A DNA stretch of 64,000 bases from Bdellovibrionaceae bacterium UBA6502 (GTDB taxonomy: Bacteria; Bdellovibrionota; Bdellovibrionia; Bdellovibrionales; UBA840), in assembly GCA_002436415.1 (NCBI GenBank), contig DJMA01000033.1, positions 1 through 64,000 on the forward strand, written 5' to 3'. Within the stretch, counting starts at the first letter, position 1; every line of letters begins with the position of its first letter. Position numbers and translations under genes: made by a program. The notes below the pieces were generated by a model. That model was not told the DNA's origin and did no database searches. It saw only the letters and a program-made list of their open reading frames with translations. Below, one piece after another: positions 36,643 to 45,726 of this stretch.

Positions 36643-38076
36643 CTAAGACTTTTGTTCTTGATAGTCTGCTTGCTGCGACAAATTCCACAAAAGGGAAATT
36701 AAAAAACCAAGGGCAGACACTAGGATTCCCAGATAGAGCTCGTCAATGTTTTGTAGTAAGTTGGGTTTGTCGATATTGCGCCAAAAACTAACCAACACAG
36801 CACTACTTAGTGAAACTACGACAAATTGTAGATCACTTATTTTTCGTTTGGCAAAGAGTTGAAATAGAACTGGGAAGAGCAAACAAGCAGCGCTTAGGCT
36901 TCCTAAGGTTTTCCAAATGGCTTTAATATTTCCTTGAAAGGAAAAGGCAAGGAAGTAGGCCAGAGAACAAACGAAAAGATGTCCCCATTTATGTAGAGAC
37001 TTTTTTTTGTAAGCTTGTTTCGGTAAAAGGTCATAGAGCAATGTGTTTGAAGCTGTGAAAACATAGGAATCTAAAGTGGATAAGATACATGCGAATATTC
37101 CTGCAATGAATAAACCCTTTAGTCCCAGCGGTAAAAGCTGTAGAGCATAGACCAAATAGGCATTGGCTGGTTCAGCTTCTGGAATGGCAGCTCGAGCGTA
37201 CATGGCTCCAAAGGTTGTGAAAATATCAAAGATAAACCAAAATACAGTTGAGATTAAAATGCCTCGCTTGGCCACCGAGGGAGTTTTTGCGGCAAAAACT
37301 CTTTGGTAAAAATTGGGATCAACCAAAGTACTTAAGGCAATGAATCCCCATGCTAAAGTTTCTCCCAGCCCATGAGTTGAGCTTAGGTCAAAGTGCGTGG
37401 AAGGAAGTTTTGCCATTAAATAATCCAGTCCACCAAACTGGCTGATAGAAAGAAAGAACACACAGGCGACACCAACGAACATGGCTACAAATTGGATCAT
37501 ATCTGTAAATACGACGGCGCGAAATCCTCCAAAGCTAGCATACAAAAACACAAAAATTAGACCTATGGAGCTTGCGATCCAAAAAGGAATTCCAGTGAGG
37601 CTTTCAATTAAGATTCCTAGGCTGATTGTATAGACCGCTGGGACGACATTAAAAAAATTAAATACTCCCGCTAATTTTTGACTTTTGGGACCAAACTCTT
37701 GGCCAATTAGTTCGGCAAGAGTTACGGATTTGTATTTACTAATTTTATGAACCAAAAAGAAGGCGAACAAGATATAGGTGATATACCAAAAAACTCCTTG
37801 GATCAAAAAATTATAGATACCACTTTCAAAGGCTATTTGAGTTACGCCAAAAATACCACCATACCAAGTGGCAACTAAGCTTCCGACAAAAAGGGGAAGG
37901 CTTAACTTTCGTCCCATTAAAAGGTAATCCAACCAATCAAAATGTTTGCTTTTCTTTTTCATTCGTTCCGCTTGAACAATGGCCAAAATGGAGAAGCCAG
38001 CAAAAACGGCTATAATAAACCAGTCTAAGTTTTGTAAGCTATGTATAAATTGAATGTTATTTTGAAAATCAGGCAT
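36643..38076 (-). CDS. Sodium/solute symporter (SSS), TPP-riboswitch controlled, probably thiamine-related
   Basis: The 477-residue protein has about 13 hydrophobic spans and SSS features such as the LATWYGGIFGV region and AASNTLLYDLLP near span 10. A TPP riboswitch directly precedes it on the same strand, so the substrate is likely thiamine or a pyrimidine/thiazole precursor, as proposed for the ThiV group of SSS carriers. The ATG at 38076 (DFQNNIQ follows) is chosen. An in-frame ATG at 38097 is part of the riboswitch core, and the riboswitch GGAGG is eight bases before 38076, which makes it the ribosome site. Confidence 0.85.
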   Translation of the reverse strand: MPDFQNNIQFIHSLQNLDWFIIAVFAGFSILAIVQAERMKKKSKHFDWLDYLLMGRKLSLPLFVGSLVATWYGGIFGVTQIAFESGIYNFLIQGVFWYITYILFAFFLVHKISKYKSVTLAELIGQEFGPKSQKLAGVFNFFNVVPAVYTISLGILIESLTGIPFWIASSIGLIFVFLYASFGGFRAVVFTDMIQFVAMFVGVACVFFLSISQFGGLDYLMAKLPSTHFDLSSTHGLGETLAWGFIALSTLVDPNFYQRVFAAKTPSVAKRGILISTVFWFIFDIFTTFGAMYARAAIPEAEPANAYLVYALQLLPLGLKGLFIAGIFACILSTLDSYVFTASNTLLYDLLPKQAYKKKSLHKWGHLFVCSLAYFLAFSFQGNIKAIWKTLGSLSAACLLFPVLFQLFAKRKISDLQFVVVSLSSAVLVSFWRNIDKPNLLQNIDELYLGILVSALGFLISLLWNLSQQADYQEQKS

Positions 38077-38078
38077 CT

Positions 38079-38149
38079 GACATTCCTCCGCTGGCATTAT
38101 CCAGATCAGGTTATCGGGTATTATCTCAGCCCTTGGGGCACCCCGTGTC
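38079..38149 (-). promoter_or_regulatory. TPP (THI-box) riboswitch
   Basis: Read on the minus strand, the segment has GGGGTGCC, then GGGCTGAGAT, ACCTGATCTGGATAATGCC and AGCGGAGGAATG, all conserved landmarks of the thiamine pyrophosphate aptamer. P1 can form between GACA (38146-38149) and TGTC (38079-38082). The GGAGG in the 3' strand doubles as the ribosome site of the symporter, so ligand binding should block translation. Confidence 0.95.
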
Positions 38150-38327
38150 TTTGCATGAGTTTTAGTCGATTCTCACGGGAAGGTAAAGAGGAATCGAATG
38201 CAATTGGTCGGAAATTGTTTTGTCCCTTATATGCATGCTATAGTTTGGCCAAGAATGGATAAAATTGGTTTATTTGCATTTTAAATAAGCAAGAAAGACT
38301 GGTTTTAGTAAGAGTCTTGGAGGAAAG

Positions 38328-39704
38328 ATGTTCATTGATTTTGATGCAGAAGCGGTAAGTATATATTTCTTAACTCAAGAAGATTTGGAAGAAAAAATTA
38401 GTGAGTCTGAAGAGCTTAGTAATTTGGTTGAGTCTAAATCATTTGTCCCTGGTCCTGGGAAAATGTTGATTAGTTATTCTAGTGATTTTTCTATCGAAGA
38501 AGTTTTCGTTGTTTATCCAAAAGAAGATACAGGAAACCCTAAATTGTATTTAGAGCTTGGTGGAAAACTAGCGAAAGCTCTAAAAAAGAACTCCTATCAA
38601 GTTGAGAATTTAGATGCTGATGATTTTAAAAATTTCGCATTTGGATGGGGCTTAGGGCAGTACGAATTTCATCAGTTTAAGTCCAAGGAATCTGAAACCT
38701 ATATAGCAGAGTTGGTTGTTGGTGAGATGCAAGAGGAGATGCAGAACTTAGTAGATAGCTGTTTTATGGTTCGTGACCTAATTAATACTCCTGCCAATTA
38801 TATGAGTCCTGAAAATCTAGAGGAAGTTTTTGAAAGTTTAGGAGAAGATTACGATGCAGAAATAACTGTCGTAAGCGGAGACGAACTTTTAGAAGGTGAT
38901 TTTCCTGCCATTTATGCGGTTGGAAAAGGCAGCGATATTGAGCCACGTTTATTAGAACTGCGTTGGGGAGCAGAAGATGCACCTAAATTAACTCTAGTTG
39001 GAAAAGGGGTTTGTTTTGATTCTGGTGGTTACAATTTAAAACCAAGCTCTGGTATGCGTCTTATGAAAAAAGACATGGGTGGAGCGGCTACTGCAATCGG
39101 TTTAGCTAAGGCTGTTATGGAAGCGGATTTAAATATTAACTTAAGGCTCTTGGTTCCAGCGGTTGAGAATATGGTCAATGGCAATGCTCTTAAGCCTGGT
39201 GATGTGATTGAAACTCGCAAAGGCCTTATGGTTGAAATAGATAACACCGATGCTGAGGGACGCTTAGTATTGTGTGATGCACTAGCATTGGCTTGTGAGG
39301 AAGAACCAGATTTACTCATCGATTTTGCCACTCTTACTGGGGCGGCTAGAGTTGCTTTGGGACAAGACTTACCAGCGATGTTTTCTAATCGTGATGAGTG
39401 GGCGAGAGATTATCAAAAATTGAGTTTTGAATGTGCTGATCCCGTTTGGCATATGCCTTTGTATCAACCATACCATTCTCTATTAAGTTCCAGCGTAGGG
39501 GATTGTCAGAATAGCGGAAACTCTTTTGGTGGAAGTATTACTGCGGCTCTTTATTTGCAGAAGTTTGTCGAAGAGAATGTGAATTGGATGCACCTAGACC
39601 TTTACGGTTGGTGCAATGAGAACCGTCCCCATGGTCCGCGTGGAGGGGAAGCTTATTGCCTGAGAAGTTTATTTGCTTATTTAAAAAATTGGGCAGGAGC
39701 TTAA
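38328..39704 (+). CDS. pepA: M17 family leucyl aminopeptidase
   Basis: A cytoplasmic dimetal aminopeptidase of 458 residues. The catalytic domain is clear: VGKGVCFDSGGYNLKPS, MKKDMGGAA, and NTDAEGRLVLCDAL with the metal-binding Asp and Glu. The N-terminal regulatory domain is diverged and acidic. GGAGG stands just upstream of the ATG. It is monocistronic, with a strong terminator after it. Whether it is closer to PepA or PepB cannot be settled here. Confidence 0.92.
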   Translation: MFIDFDAEAVSIYFLTQEDLEEKISESEELSNLVESKSFVPGPGKMLISYSSDFSIEEVFVVYPKEDTGNPKLYLELGGKLAKALKKNSYQVENLDADDFKNFAFGWGLGQYEFHQFKSKESETYIAELVVGEMQEEMQNLVDSCFMVRDLINTPANYMSPENLEEVFESLGEDYDAEITVVSGDELLEGDFPAIYAVGKGSDIEPRLLELRWGAEDAPKLTLVGKGVCFDSGGYNLKPSSGMRLMKKDMGGAATAIGLAKAVMEADLNINLRLLVPAVENMVNGNALKPGDVIETRKGLMVEIDNTDAEGRLVLCDALALACEEEPDLLIDFATLTGAARVALGQDLPAMFSNRDEWARDYQKLSFECADPVWHMPLYQPYHSLLSSSVGDCQNSGNSFGGSITAALYLQKFVEENVNWMHLDLYGWCNENRPHGPRGGEAYCLRSLFAYLKNWAGA

Positions 39705-39736
39705 TTCAAATAAACGAGAAAAATGAAATGTATTTC

Positions 39737-39764
39737 GGGGCAGGACCAGTTTCTGCCCCTTTTG
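39737..39764 (+). terminator. Intrinsic terminator of the aminopeptidase gene
   Basis: GGGGCAG and CTGCCCC pair around nine bases, followed by TTTTGTTTTT. Confidence 0.85.
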
Positions 39765-39934
39765 TTTTTCATTTGTCATAGAGCTTCCTACGAGAAAAAC
39801 CGGTCTCGTTTTTCTGTAAAGATATGCTACAGTTTGTTTGTAAATGCCTGTTTTCAAGGGAGAATTTGCGAAAAAACAAAGAATGTTTTCCGTTTTTGGT
39901 TCTTTTCTACTATTATTAGATGAAGGGGATAGTT

Positions 39935-41062
39935 ATGGCTAAAAAATTAAGTATTAAAAATATCTCGTGGCTAAACACATCTTTTCTAACGATTACACCA
40001 ATATTAGCAGCTCTTGGCTTGGTGTTGCACACGCAATTGTTCGATTTTCACTGGGGCTTGGCTCTATTATTTTTTACGATGTACATCTTAACGGGTATGG
40101 CAATCACTGGTGGTTATCACAGGTTATTTTCTCACCGATCTTACAAGGCTGCTTCGTGGCTCAAATTTTTATATCTCTGTTTTGGGGCAGCGGCTTTTCA
40201 AAATAGTGCCATGAAGTGGAGTGCTGATCACAGACGTCATCATGCTAAAGTGGACACCGAGCAAGATCCCTACAGTATCAAAGAAGGCTTTTGGTATTCT
40301 CATATTTTATGGATCTTATTTAAACCAGAAGGAGAGCATTCTAAGGAGTGCCCAGATCTGAAAAAAGACAGAATGCTAGTCCTACAGGATAGATACTATA
40401 TTATTGTTGCCTCACTGTTTGGATTTTTATTACCTACTTTAATCGGATATGCCTTTGGTGATGCTTTGGGTGGTTTGGTATATGGTGGTTTATTGCGTGT
40501 AGTTGTTGTTCATCACTGTACTTTCTTTATTAACTCTCTTTGCCATTTTGTCGGTAAGCAAACTTACACCGATGAAAACTCTGCCCGAGACAGTTTTGTA
40601 ATGGCTCTATTTACTTATGGTGAAGGCTATCACAATTTCCATCATAAATTTCAGGGAGACTACAGAAATGGTCTTCGTTGGTACCATTTTGATCCTACCA
40701 AATGGTTAATAGCTTTAATGGCTTGGTTTGGGGCTGCCCAAAGCTTGGTGAAAGTTCCAGATGAAGAAATTTTTAAAGCGAAATTACGTATGCAGCAAAA
40801 GCGTCTGAACCAAAAGTTAAACAGGCTTGATCCTATTTTAGAAGAAATGCGATTAAAGGTGGAGAGCGCTCAACGCCAGTGGCGTGTGAAAAAACGTGAT
40901 TACCAACGCCTGAAAAAAGATTTGTCAGAACAGGGGCGTTTGAAGCTTCAAGAAATGACCTATGAAATGGACAAGGCTAAGTTAGAGTTTCAAAATAATT
41001 ATGCCCAGTACAGGCTCTATGTGCGCAGTCAACTTGCGCAAGCGAAGCTGGCGGTTTCGTAA
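39935..41062 (+). CDS. Acyl-CoA/fatty-acid delta-9-type desaturase with coiled-coil tail
   Basis: A membrane di-iron desaturase (375 residues). The three histidine boxes are present: HRLFSH, DHRRHHAK and EGYHNFHHKF, with membrane spans around them. The plan is that of stearoyl-CoA desaturases that introduce a double bond in fatty acids. After about residue 270 comes an unusual tail of roughly 100 residues rich in Lys, Arg, Gln, Leu and Glu, predicted as a long coiled coil. The ATG at 39935 is chosen over 39920 because AAGGGG lies six bases before it. Confidence 0.9.
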   Translation: MAKKLSIKNISWLNTSFLTITPILAALGLVLHTQLFDFHWGLALLFFTMYILTGMAITGGYHRLFSHRSYKAASWLKFLYLCFGAAAFQNSAMKWSADHRRHHAKVDTEQDPYSIKEGFWYSHILWILFKPEGEHSKECPDLKKDRMLVLQDRYYIIVASLFGFLLPTLIGYAFGDALGGLVYGGLLRVVVVHHCTFFINSLCHFVGKQTYTDENSARDSFVMALFTYGEGYHNFHHKFQGDYRNGLRWYHFDPTKWLIALMAWFGAAQSLVKVPDEEIFKAKLRMQQKRLNQKLNRLDPILEEMRLKVESAQRQWRVKKRDYQRLKKDLSEQGRLKLQEMTYEMDKAKLEFQNNYAQYRLYVRSQLAQAKLAVS

Positions 41063-41149
41063 CAAAAAAGTCACATTTTCCCAAAACAATCGCCACAGTT
41101 TAAATGGATACTATTGCTATCCATTCTAAAAAAACTGTGGAGGTTAATG

Positions 41150-41503
41150 ATGGAGAGAATTGATTGGGAAGTTATAAAGAACTACAAGGCATTGACAACC
41201 AAATCAGGCGAAAACCTTTATATGAGCCTTTTAGAGCGTTTTAAGACGAATATTTTTGATGAATTAAAGAGTCTTAAAGAGTTTCAGGAAACCGAGAGTT
41301 ATGATGAGTTAGCCAGATTGTCTCATAAGCTTAAATCAAGCACTGGTAATTTAGGGATGCTCAGTGCCTCGGAAACTTTAAATGAGATTGAGGAATCAAT
41401 TACAGTTCATAAAAAACAAGACTTTTCTTACTTCCAAGGTTTGGTGCTTCGAGTAGAGACGGAAGTGAATTTACTCCTTCAGGAAATATCAGAAAAAGTA
41501 TAA
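41150..41503 (+). CDS. Stand-alone histidine phosphotransfer (Hpt) protein
   Basis: The 117-residue four-helix protein has the Hpt motif RLSHKLKSSTGNLG with the phospho-acceptor His59. It should shuttle phosphoryl groups between receivers. A hybrid kinase with no Hpt of its own is encoded at 43243, so it is a natural partner. GGAGG precedes two adjacent ATGs (41147 and 41150); the second has better spacing. A terminator follows. Confidence 0.88.
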   Translation: MERIDWEVIKNYKALTTKSGENLYMSLLERFKTNIFDELKSLKEFQETESYDELARLSHKLKSSTGNLGMLSASETLNEIEESITVHKKQDFSYFQGLVLRVETEVNLLLQEISEKV

Positions 41504-41522
41504 AAGCTTCTAGCTTAATATT

Positions 41523-41560
41523 AAAAGCAGAGCCTCGTGAAAGGCTCTGCTTTTGTTTTT
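41523..41560 (+). terminator. Intrinsic terminator after the Hpt gene
   Basis: AAAAGCAGAGCC and GGCTCTGCTTTT form a 12-bp stem with an eight-base loop, followed by GTTTTT. Confidence 0.88.
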
Positions 41561-41668
41561 AATGAAAGACTAGCAGTTCTAACTAGAAGTTCTTAGAAGC
41601 GGGTAAGAGGCGAAAAATTGCAGTCTCTTATCTTTGAATTTTCAGTTTACCCAAGTAAATGTTTATGT

Positions 41669-42337
41669 CTATTGAACGCAGTAACCTAAGCCGTGAGAGG
41701 ATTTAACATAAGCAGAGTATTTCCCAAGCTTTTTTCTTATTTTGGCAATATGTGTATCCACAGCCCGAAGGGTTGAATTGTGCTCCTCACCAATGCAATT
41801 TTCTAAAATTTGTTCTCTACTTAAAACTCTTCCCTTGGCATTTAAAAGGTATTCGAGAATTTTAAATTCTGTTTTTGTAAAAGGCCCAATATTGGTTTCA
41901 GTTTCTAAATTAAGAACAATTTGCTTGTTCGGGTCTAGCTTGATTTCTTTGTATAAAATTTCCTGACGTTCCTGGTCTTTTTTAGAACGCTCAAAAAAAT
42001 TGGCCAATTTCACTTTTAACACCAATGGATTGAAGGGTTTTGGGAAAAAATCCAGAGCACCCATTTTAAGACTTCTTAGATGGTTTTCTATATTGGCATC
42101 GCTAGTCGCTACATAGATTCCCGCATTTTTGTTATCACTAATGATTTCTTGTAGGAATGGAAAAACCGCTCCATCTGGTAGGTTTATATCTAAGATATAA
42201 AAGTCTGCGGCTTTTTGTCGGTGCTCATCTCTAGCCTCCGCAATGCTTTCACAGATTACTAGATCATAATGAGACAAGGTATTTTCTAAAATCATTTTCG
42301 AAGTGATTTCATCTTCTAAGATAATGATCCTTTTCAT
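41669..42337 (-). CDS. OmpR-type response regulator
   Basis: The 222-residue protein has a receiver domain with acceptor Asp50 in YILDINLPDG and a conserved Lys in FPKPF. A winged-helix output domain follows (FTKTEFKILEYLL...DTHIAKIRKKLG...GLGYCVQ). It should bind DNA as a dimer when phosphorylated. GGGAGG supports the ATG. No kinase is directly joined to it; the hybrid kinase at 43243 and the Hpt protein nearby are candidates. Confidence 0.92.
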   Translation of the reverse strand: MKRIIILEDEITSKMILENTLSHYDLVICESIAEARDEHRQKAADFYILDINLPDGAVFPFLQEIISDNKNAGIYVATSDANIENHLRSLKMGALDFFPKPFNPLVLKVKLANFFERSKKDQERQEILYKEIKLDPNKQIVLNLETETNIGPFTKTEFKILEYLLNAKGRVLSREQILENCIGEEHNSTLRAVDTHIAKIRKKLGKYSAYVKSSHGLGYCVQ

Positions 42338-42521
42338 ATTAGCCTCCCATTACATTCACTATAATTAGCTTATCGGAGCTTTAATTTGTGAATTCCCAAG
42401 AACTAAGAGTATTTAACATATGTTACCAAAGCTTCCATTTGAGATAACAATTAAGTCACAAATCGCTGACAAATTCATGCCATTTCTTTTGTAAGATTAA
42501 ATTCAAGCTGGGAGGTATCTC

Positions 42522-43232
42522 ATGACAAAGTATGTACTGGTAGTTGATGATAACCCTAGTGATTTGAGTTTGGCTGAAGCCTTGTGTACTAAGTTGGAGT
42601 TAGCATGTTTAACGGCTGAAGATGCCTACGAAGCACTAGATTTGATTCATGATGAAGAAGAAGAGTATGAATTTGGCCTGATCATTGTAGATTTGCAAAT
42701 GCCTAAAATTTCTGGCCTGGAGTTGATCAAAAGATTACGAGCAACTACGCATTTGCAAGGAGTACCAATCATTGTAATGAGTGGACGAAAAACAGATAAA
42801 GACATTGCCATGTCTATCAAACTCGGTGCATCGGATTATATAGTCAAGCCAATGGATAGCTTTATTTTTGAAGAGAAAGTTTTAAAGCATGTAGGAAAAA
42901 ATGATAGTGGTTGGAAGGAGTATGATATTCCTCCTGAGGACAAGGCTAGAAGTTGTCTTGCGATTCAAAAGTTTGAGCTGACTAAAATATCAGAAATCGG
43001 AGCCGAGGTTCTCTTTACTGCAGAACCTGAAGTGGGCGATATTTTTTTCTTATTTAGTAATGAGTTGGGAACGGATCAATTAAGAACCACAGTGGAGCAT
43101 GTGGAAAAATTTAATAAAACACATTTTCGAATTAAATTGAGGTTTGCTGGTTTAGAAGAGAAACAACGAAAACAAATTAGAGCTTTATGTAAAAGAGTTT
43201 GGCGAGAACATTACTCTAGGATTAGTAAGTGA
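42522..43232 (+). CDS. Response regulator with a PilZ-like C-terminal domain
   Basis: The 236-residue protein has a receiver (acceptor Asp57 in IIVDLQMPKISG, Lys in YIVKPMD). Its C-terminal half of about 100 residues (ARSCLAIQKFELTKISEIGAE...) is reminiscent of PilZ in strand pattern. The RxxxR part of the c-di-GMP motif is not evident, so nucleotide binding is doubtful. GGGAGG precedes the ATG. The hybrid kinase gene follows after ten bases, so the two form an operon and likely a signalling pair. Confidence 0.85.
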   Translation: MTKYVLVVDDNPSDLSLAEALCTKLELACLTAEDAYEALDLIHDEEEEYEFGLIIVDLQMPKISGLELIKRLRATTHLQGVPIIVMSGRKTDKDIAMSIKLGASDYIVKPMDSFIFEEKVLKHVGKNDSGWKEYDIPPEDKARSCLAIQKFELTKISEIGAEVLFTAEPEVGDIFFLFSNELGTDQLRTTVEHVEKFNKTHFRIKLRFAGLEEKQRKQIRALCKRVWREHYSRISK

Positions 43233-43242
43233 GGGATGAAAT

Positions 43243-44862
43243 ATGAATAGCAGAGCAAAAAGAATCAATGCACTAAGAGCCATAAATGCTAAAAGCTTTG
43301 AGAACTCGAAAAAAACAAATTCATTTTCTTCAGAAATCATGGAGGAGTTGATTAAAGAGAAGAGAGAGGCTGAAAAAGCCAATGAAGCAAAGTCTCAGTT
43401 TTTGGCAAATATGAGTCACGAAATTCGTACGCCCTTAAACGGAATCGTTGGTTACATCGAACTTCTTCGAGAGCTAGATTTATCGGATTTGGAAAAAGAG
43501 TATTTATCAAAAATTTCTTTTTCCTCCCATCTTCTACTAAACATCATTGAAGATATTCTTGAGTTTTCAAAAATTGAAGAAGGAAAGCTAGATATAAAAG
43601 AAGATGTGGTTAACCTAGAAACTTGTGTTTTTGAAGTCCTTGGTGGCTTGTCTAATGAAATCCATCGTAAAGGATTAGAGAGTCCTATTTTAATTCATCA
43701 ATCACTCCTACGTCCTATGCTTTTGGACGAAGCGCGACTTCGACAAATTTTAATGAACCTTGTAGGGAATGCAATTAAATTTACTCCGAAGGGCTTTATA
43801 TCCGTCAAAGCTTTTCCTTTGAATAACGAAAGGAATGAATTTGTCATCAGAGTTTCTGATTCTGGTGTCGGCATTCCAAAAGGAAAATACAAAGATATTT
43901 TTAAAGAGTTTACACAAGTAGATACCAGCGACACCAGAAAATATGGCGGAACAGGATTGGGTTTAAGCATTTGTAGTCATATTAGCCAAGCAATGGGTGG
44001 GAAAATCCGAGTAAGAAGTGCTGAGGGCGTTGGAACTGTTTTTGATATAGTTTTACCTCTTAAATTTCAAGGAGACTATTACGAAGAACCTAAGTTTGAG
44101 TCTAATTTTGAAGAGTCCTATATTTACTTTAAGAATCGAAAGATTCAGAGAAATCTTTTGCTTCGCCTAAAAGATTGGGGATTAAAAAGTTTTGCCGATG
44201 ATCGATCGGGTTTGTTTTTTAAACTCAATCGTCCCAATCCTGAGAAAAGAGTTTTTTTGATGGACGGAGCTCTTCTTAAAGAGGAGGGCGTGGTAGAGCT
44301 CATGGAAAAGTACCCCAACAATAACTATGTTGTCTTTGGGTCGCCAGAAGAGTTGAAGGATTTTAAAAAGATCTATTCTGGCAAAATCATTTTGCAAAGC
44401 AAACCAATTTGTCGCATCAATTTAAGAGCGGTTTTGAAAAACCAGATTGAGTTTGAAGAGCAGAAAAAAGAAGTGCGGGAAACTAAAGACCTGAACATTT
44501 TAATCGCTGAGGACAATTTCATTAATCAAGAGCTCATCAATGCGATTTTAACGGATTTAGGATATCAAGTTACCATTGCTGAAAATGGCTTGGAGGCTTC
44601 TAAACTTGCTGCGATCAAAAAATATGATTTAATCATTATGGATTGTCAGATGCCTGAAATGGATGGCTTTGACTCAACCTTACAAATCAGAAAGCTGGGC
44701 AAGAACCAAAAAACTCCTATTTTAGCAATGACTGCCAATGCCTTTCGCAGCACCAAAGAAAAGTGTTTTGAAGTGGGTATGGATGCTTTTGTTACCAAAC
44801 CTGTGAAGCCTAATGATTTACTAGGAGAAATTAGCAGTCTTGTGAGTCACAGTACGGGCTAG
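43243..44862 (+). CDS. Soluble hybrid sensor histidine kinase
   Basis: The 539-residue protein has no membrane span and no PAS or other sensor domain. A short coiled coil leads into HisKA (His59 in NMSHEIRTPLNG). The ATPase domain follows, with NLVGNAIKF, DSGVGIP and GGTGLGLSIC. Residues 280-410 look like a receiver without the acceptor Asp (a pseudo-receiver). A true receiver ends the protein (Asp467 in IIMDCQMPEMDGF). Signal input must come through partners, most likely the receiver-PilZ-like protein encoded ten bases upstream. Output may go by the Hpt protein at 41150. Its last 32 bases overlap the convergent next gene. Confidence 0.92.
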   Translation: MNSRAKRINALRAINAKSFENSKKTNSFSSEIMEELIKEKREAEKANEAKSQFLANMSHEIRTPLNGIVGYIELLRELDLSDLEKEYLSKISFSSHLLLNIIEDILEFSKIEEGKLDIKEDVVNLETCVFEVLGGLSNEIHRKGLESPILIHQSLLRPMLLDEARLRQILMNLVGNAIKFTPKGFISVKAFPLNNERNEFVIRVSDSGVGIPKGKYKDIFKEFTQVDTSDTRKYGGTGLGLSICSHISQAMGGKIRVRSAEGVGTVFDIVLPLKFQGDYYEEPKFESNFEESYIYFKNRKIQRNLLLRLKDWGLKSFADDRSGLFFKLNRPNPEKRVFLMDGALLKEEGVVELMEKYPNNNYVVFGSPEELKDFKKIYSGKIILQSKPICRINLRAVLKNQIEFEEQKKEVRETKDLNILIAEDNFINQELINAILTDLGYQVTIAENGLEASKLAAIKKYDLIIMDCQMPEMDGFDSTLQIRKLGKNQKTPILAMTANAFRSTKEKCFEVGMDAFVTKPVKPNDLLGEISSLVSHSTG

Positions 44863-45334
44863 ACATTGGCGATGGAAAAAGCATTTCTTGGCTGGGATTT
44901 TTAAAATTTTCTATGAACCATTGTTTTAGCTCTGGAATTTTTCTTTGCATTGGATAAAAGGGGCTTGAGCCCCGAAGACTCCAGTACCCCCATGAATCTG
45001 GGTTATTGGGCGTCTCTATGAACTCCATATTTTCGGCGTAACCTTCACAAACAAAGCTTCTGCCATCTTCTGTTAACCAATCTTTTTTGTCAGACGTGCC
45101 AATAACTAGCTGGTAGCTTTGATCTGCGTTGATACATACGTATTCACAGGTAAAAACTTTTCGAACATAAAGTAGCTTTTTCTCGGAATGAATGTACTTT
45201 TTGCTGAAAGGGTCATTGGGATAACACTCGCCAATTTTTGGCGGCCTAACAGGATCATAAAAACCTAAGAATGCGTGCAGGGCATTTTGTATAAAAAGAC
45301 TTTGAAAAAGAAAACAGAAGAAAAGTTTTTTCAC
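44831..45334 (-). CDS. Small exported protein of unknown function
   Basis: The 167-residue product has a signal peptide (KKLFFCFLFQSLFIQNALHA). The mature part has six cysteines (CYP, CEYVC, CEG, and two near the end, CDSQDC), suggesting disulfides in the periplasm. No family was recognised. It converges with the hybrid kinase gene and overlaps its end by 32 bases. Confidence 0.65.
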   Translation of the reverse strand: MKKLFFCFLFQSLFIQNALHAFLGFYDPVRPPKIGECYPNDPFSKKYIHSEKKLLYVRKVFTCEYVCINADQSYQLVIGTSDKKDWLTEDGRSFVCEGYAENMEFIETPNNPDSWGYWSLRGSSPFYPMQRKIPELKQWFIENFKNPSQEMLFPSPMSSPYCDSQDC

Positions 45335-45406
45335 TAGTAAAACTATGGTGCAAGCCTGGATGACTTTCTAGGATTTCGCCAAAATAAAATTTTTTCTTAA
45401 CTCAGA

Positions 45407-45427
45407 GGATGAAAATAATATTCATCC
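45407..45427. repeat. Short inverted repeat next to MITE copy C
   Basis: GGATGAA and TTCATCC flank a seven-base AT loop. The MITE starts four bases further on. It may be an old operator or simply the site the MITE favoured. Confidence 0.4.
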
Positions 45428-45430
45428 AAC

Positions 45431-45582
45431 AACTGGCCCCCTTAATTGCGGATGAATAGTGGGTAAATCTTTGAAAGCTCTTAATAAATTTCTCTTTCGG
45501 TAGTTTAAAACTCGCAATGTTTAAAATTAGTTGGTGAATTTCACAGCTTAGCCAGTTCCATCCGCAATTAAGGGGGCCAGTT
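45431..45582. mobile_element. MITE copy C of the IS at 12792
   Basis: Intact ends AACTGGCCCCCTTAATTGCG and the reverse complement bound a 152-bp element without coding capacity, the same length as copies A and B. Apart from it, the stretch 45335-45726 upstream of dinB holds only the small inverted repeat and a direct repeat CTTACACAT at about 45667 and 45678. Confidence 0.88.
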
Positions 45583-45726
45583 ATTGGGGGGTATTGGTAG
45601 GGGGGATTATAAGCTGTCTGTTTTTTGGGCTGAATTAAAGGAAGCTAGTTTTAAACCAAGAAAAAACTTACACATATCTTACACATTTTTCTTGCTTTCT
45701 AAGCTCCTTCATAGAAATAATAAACT

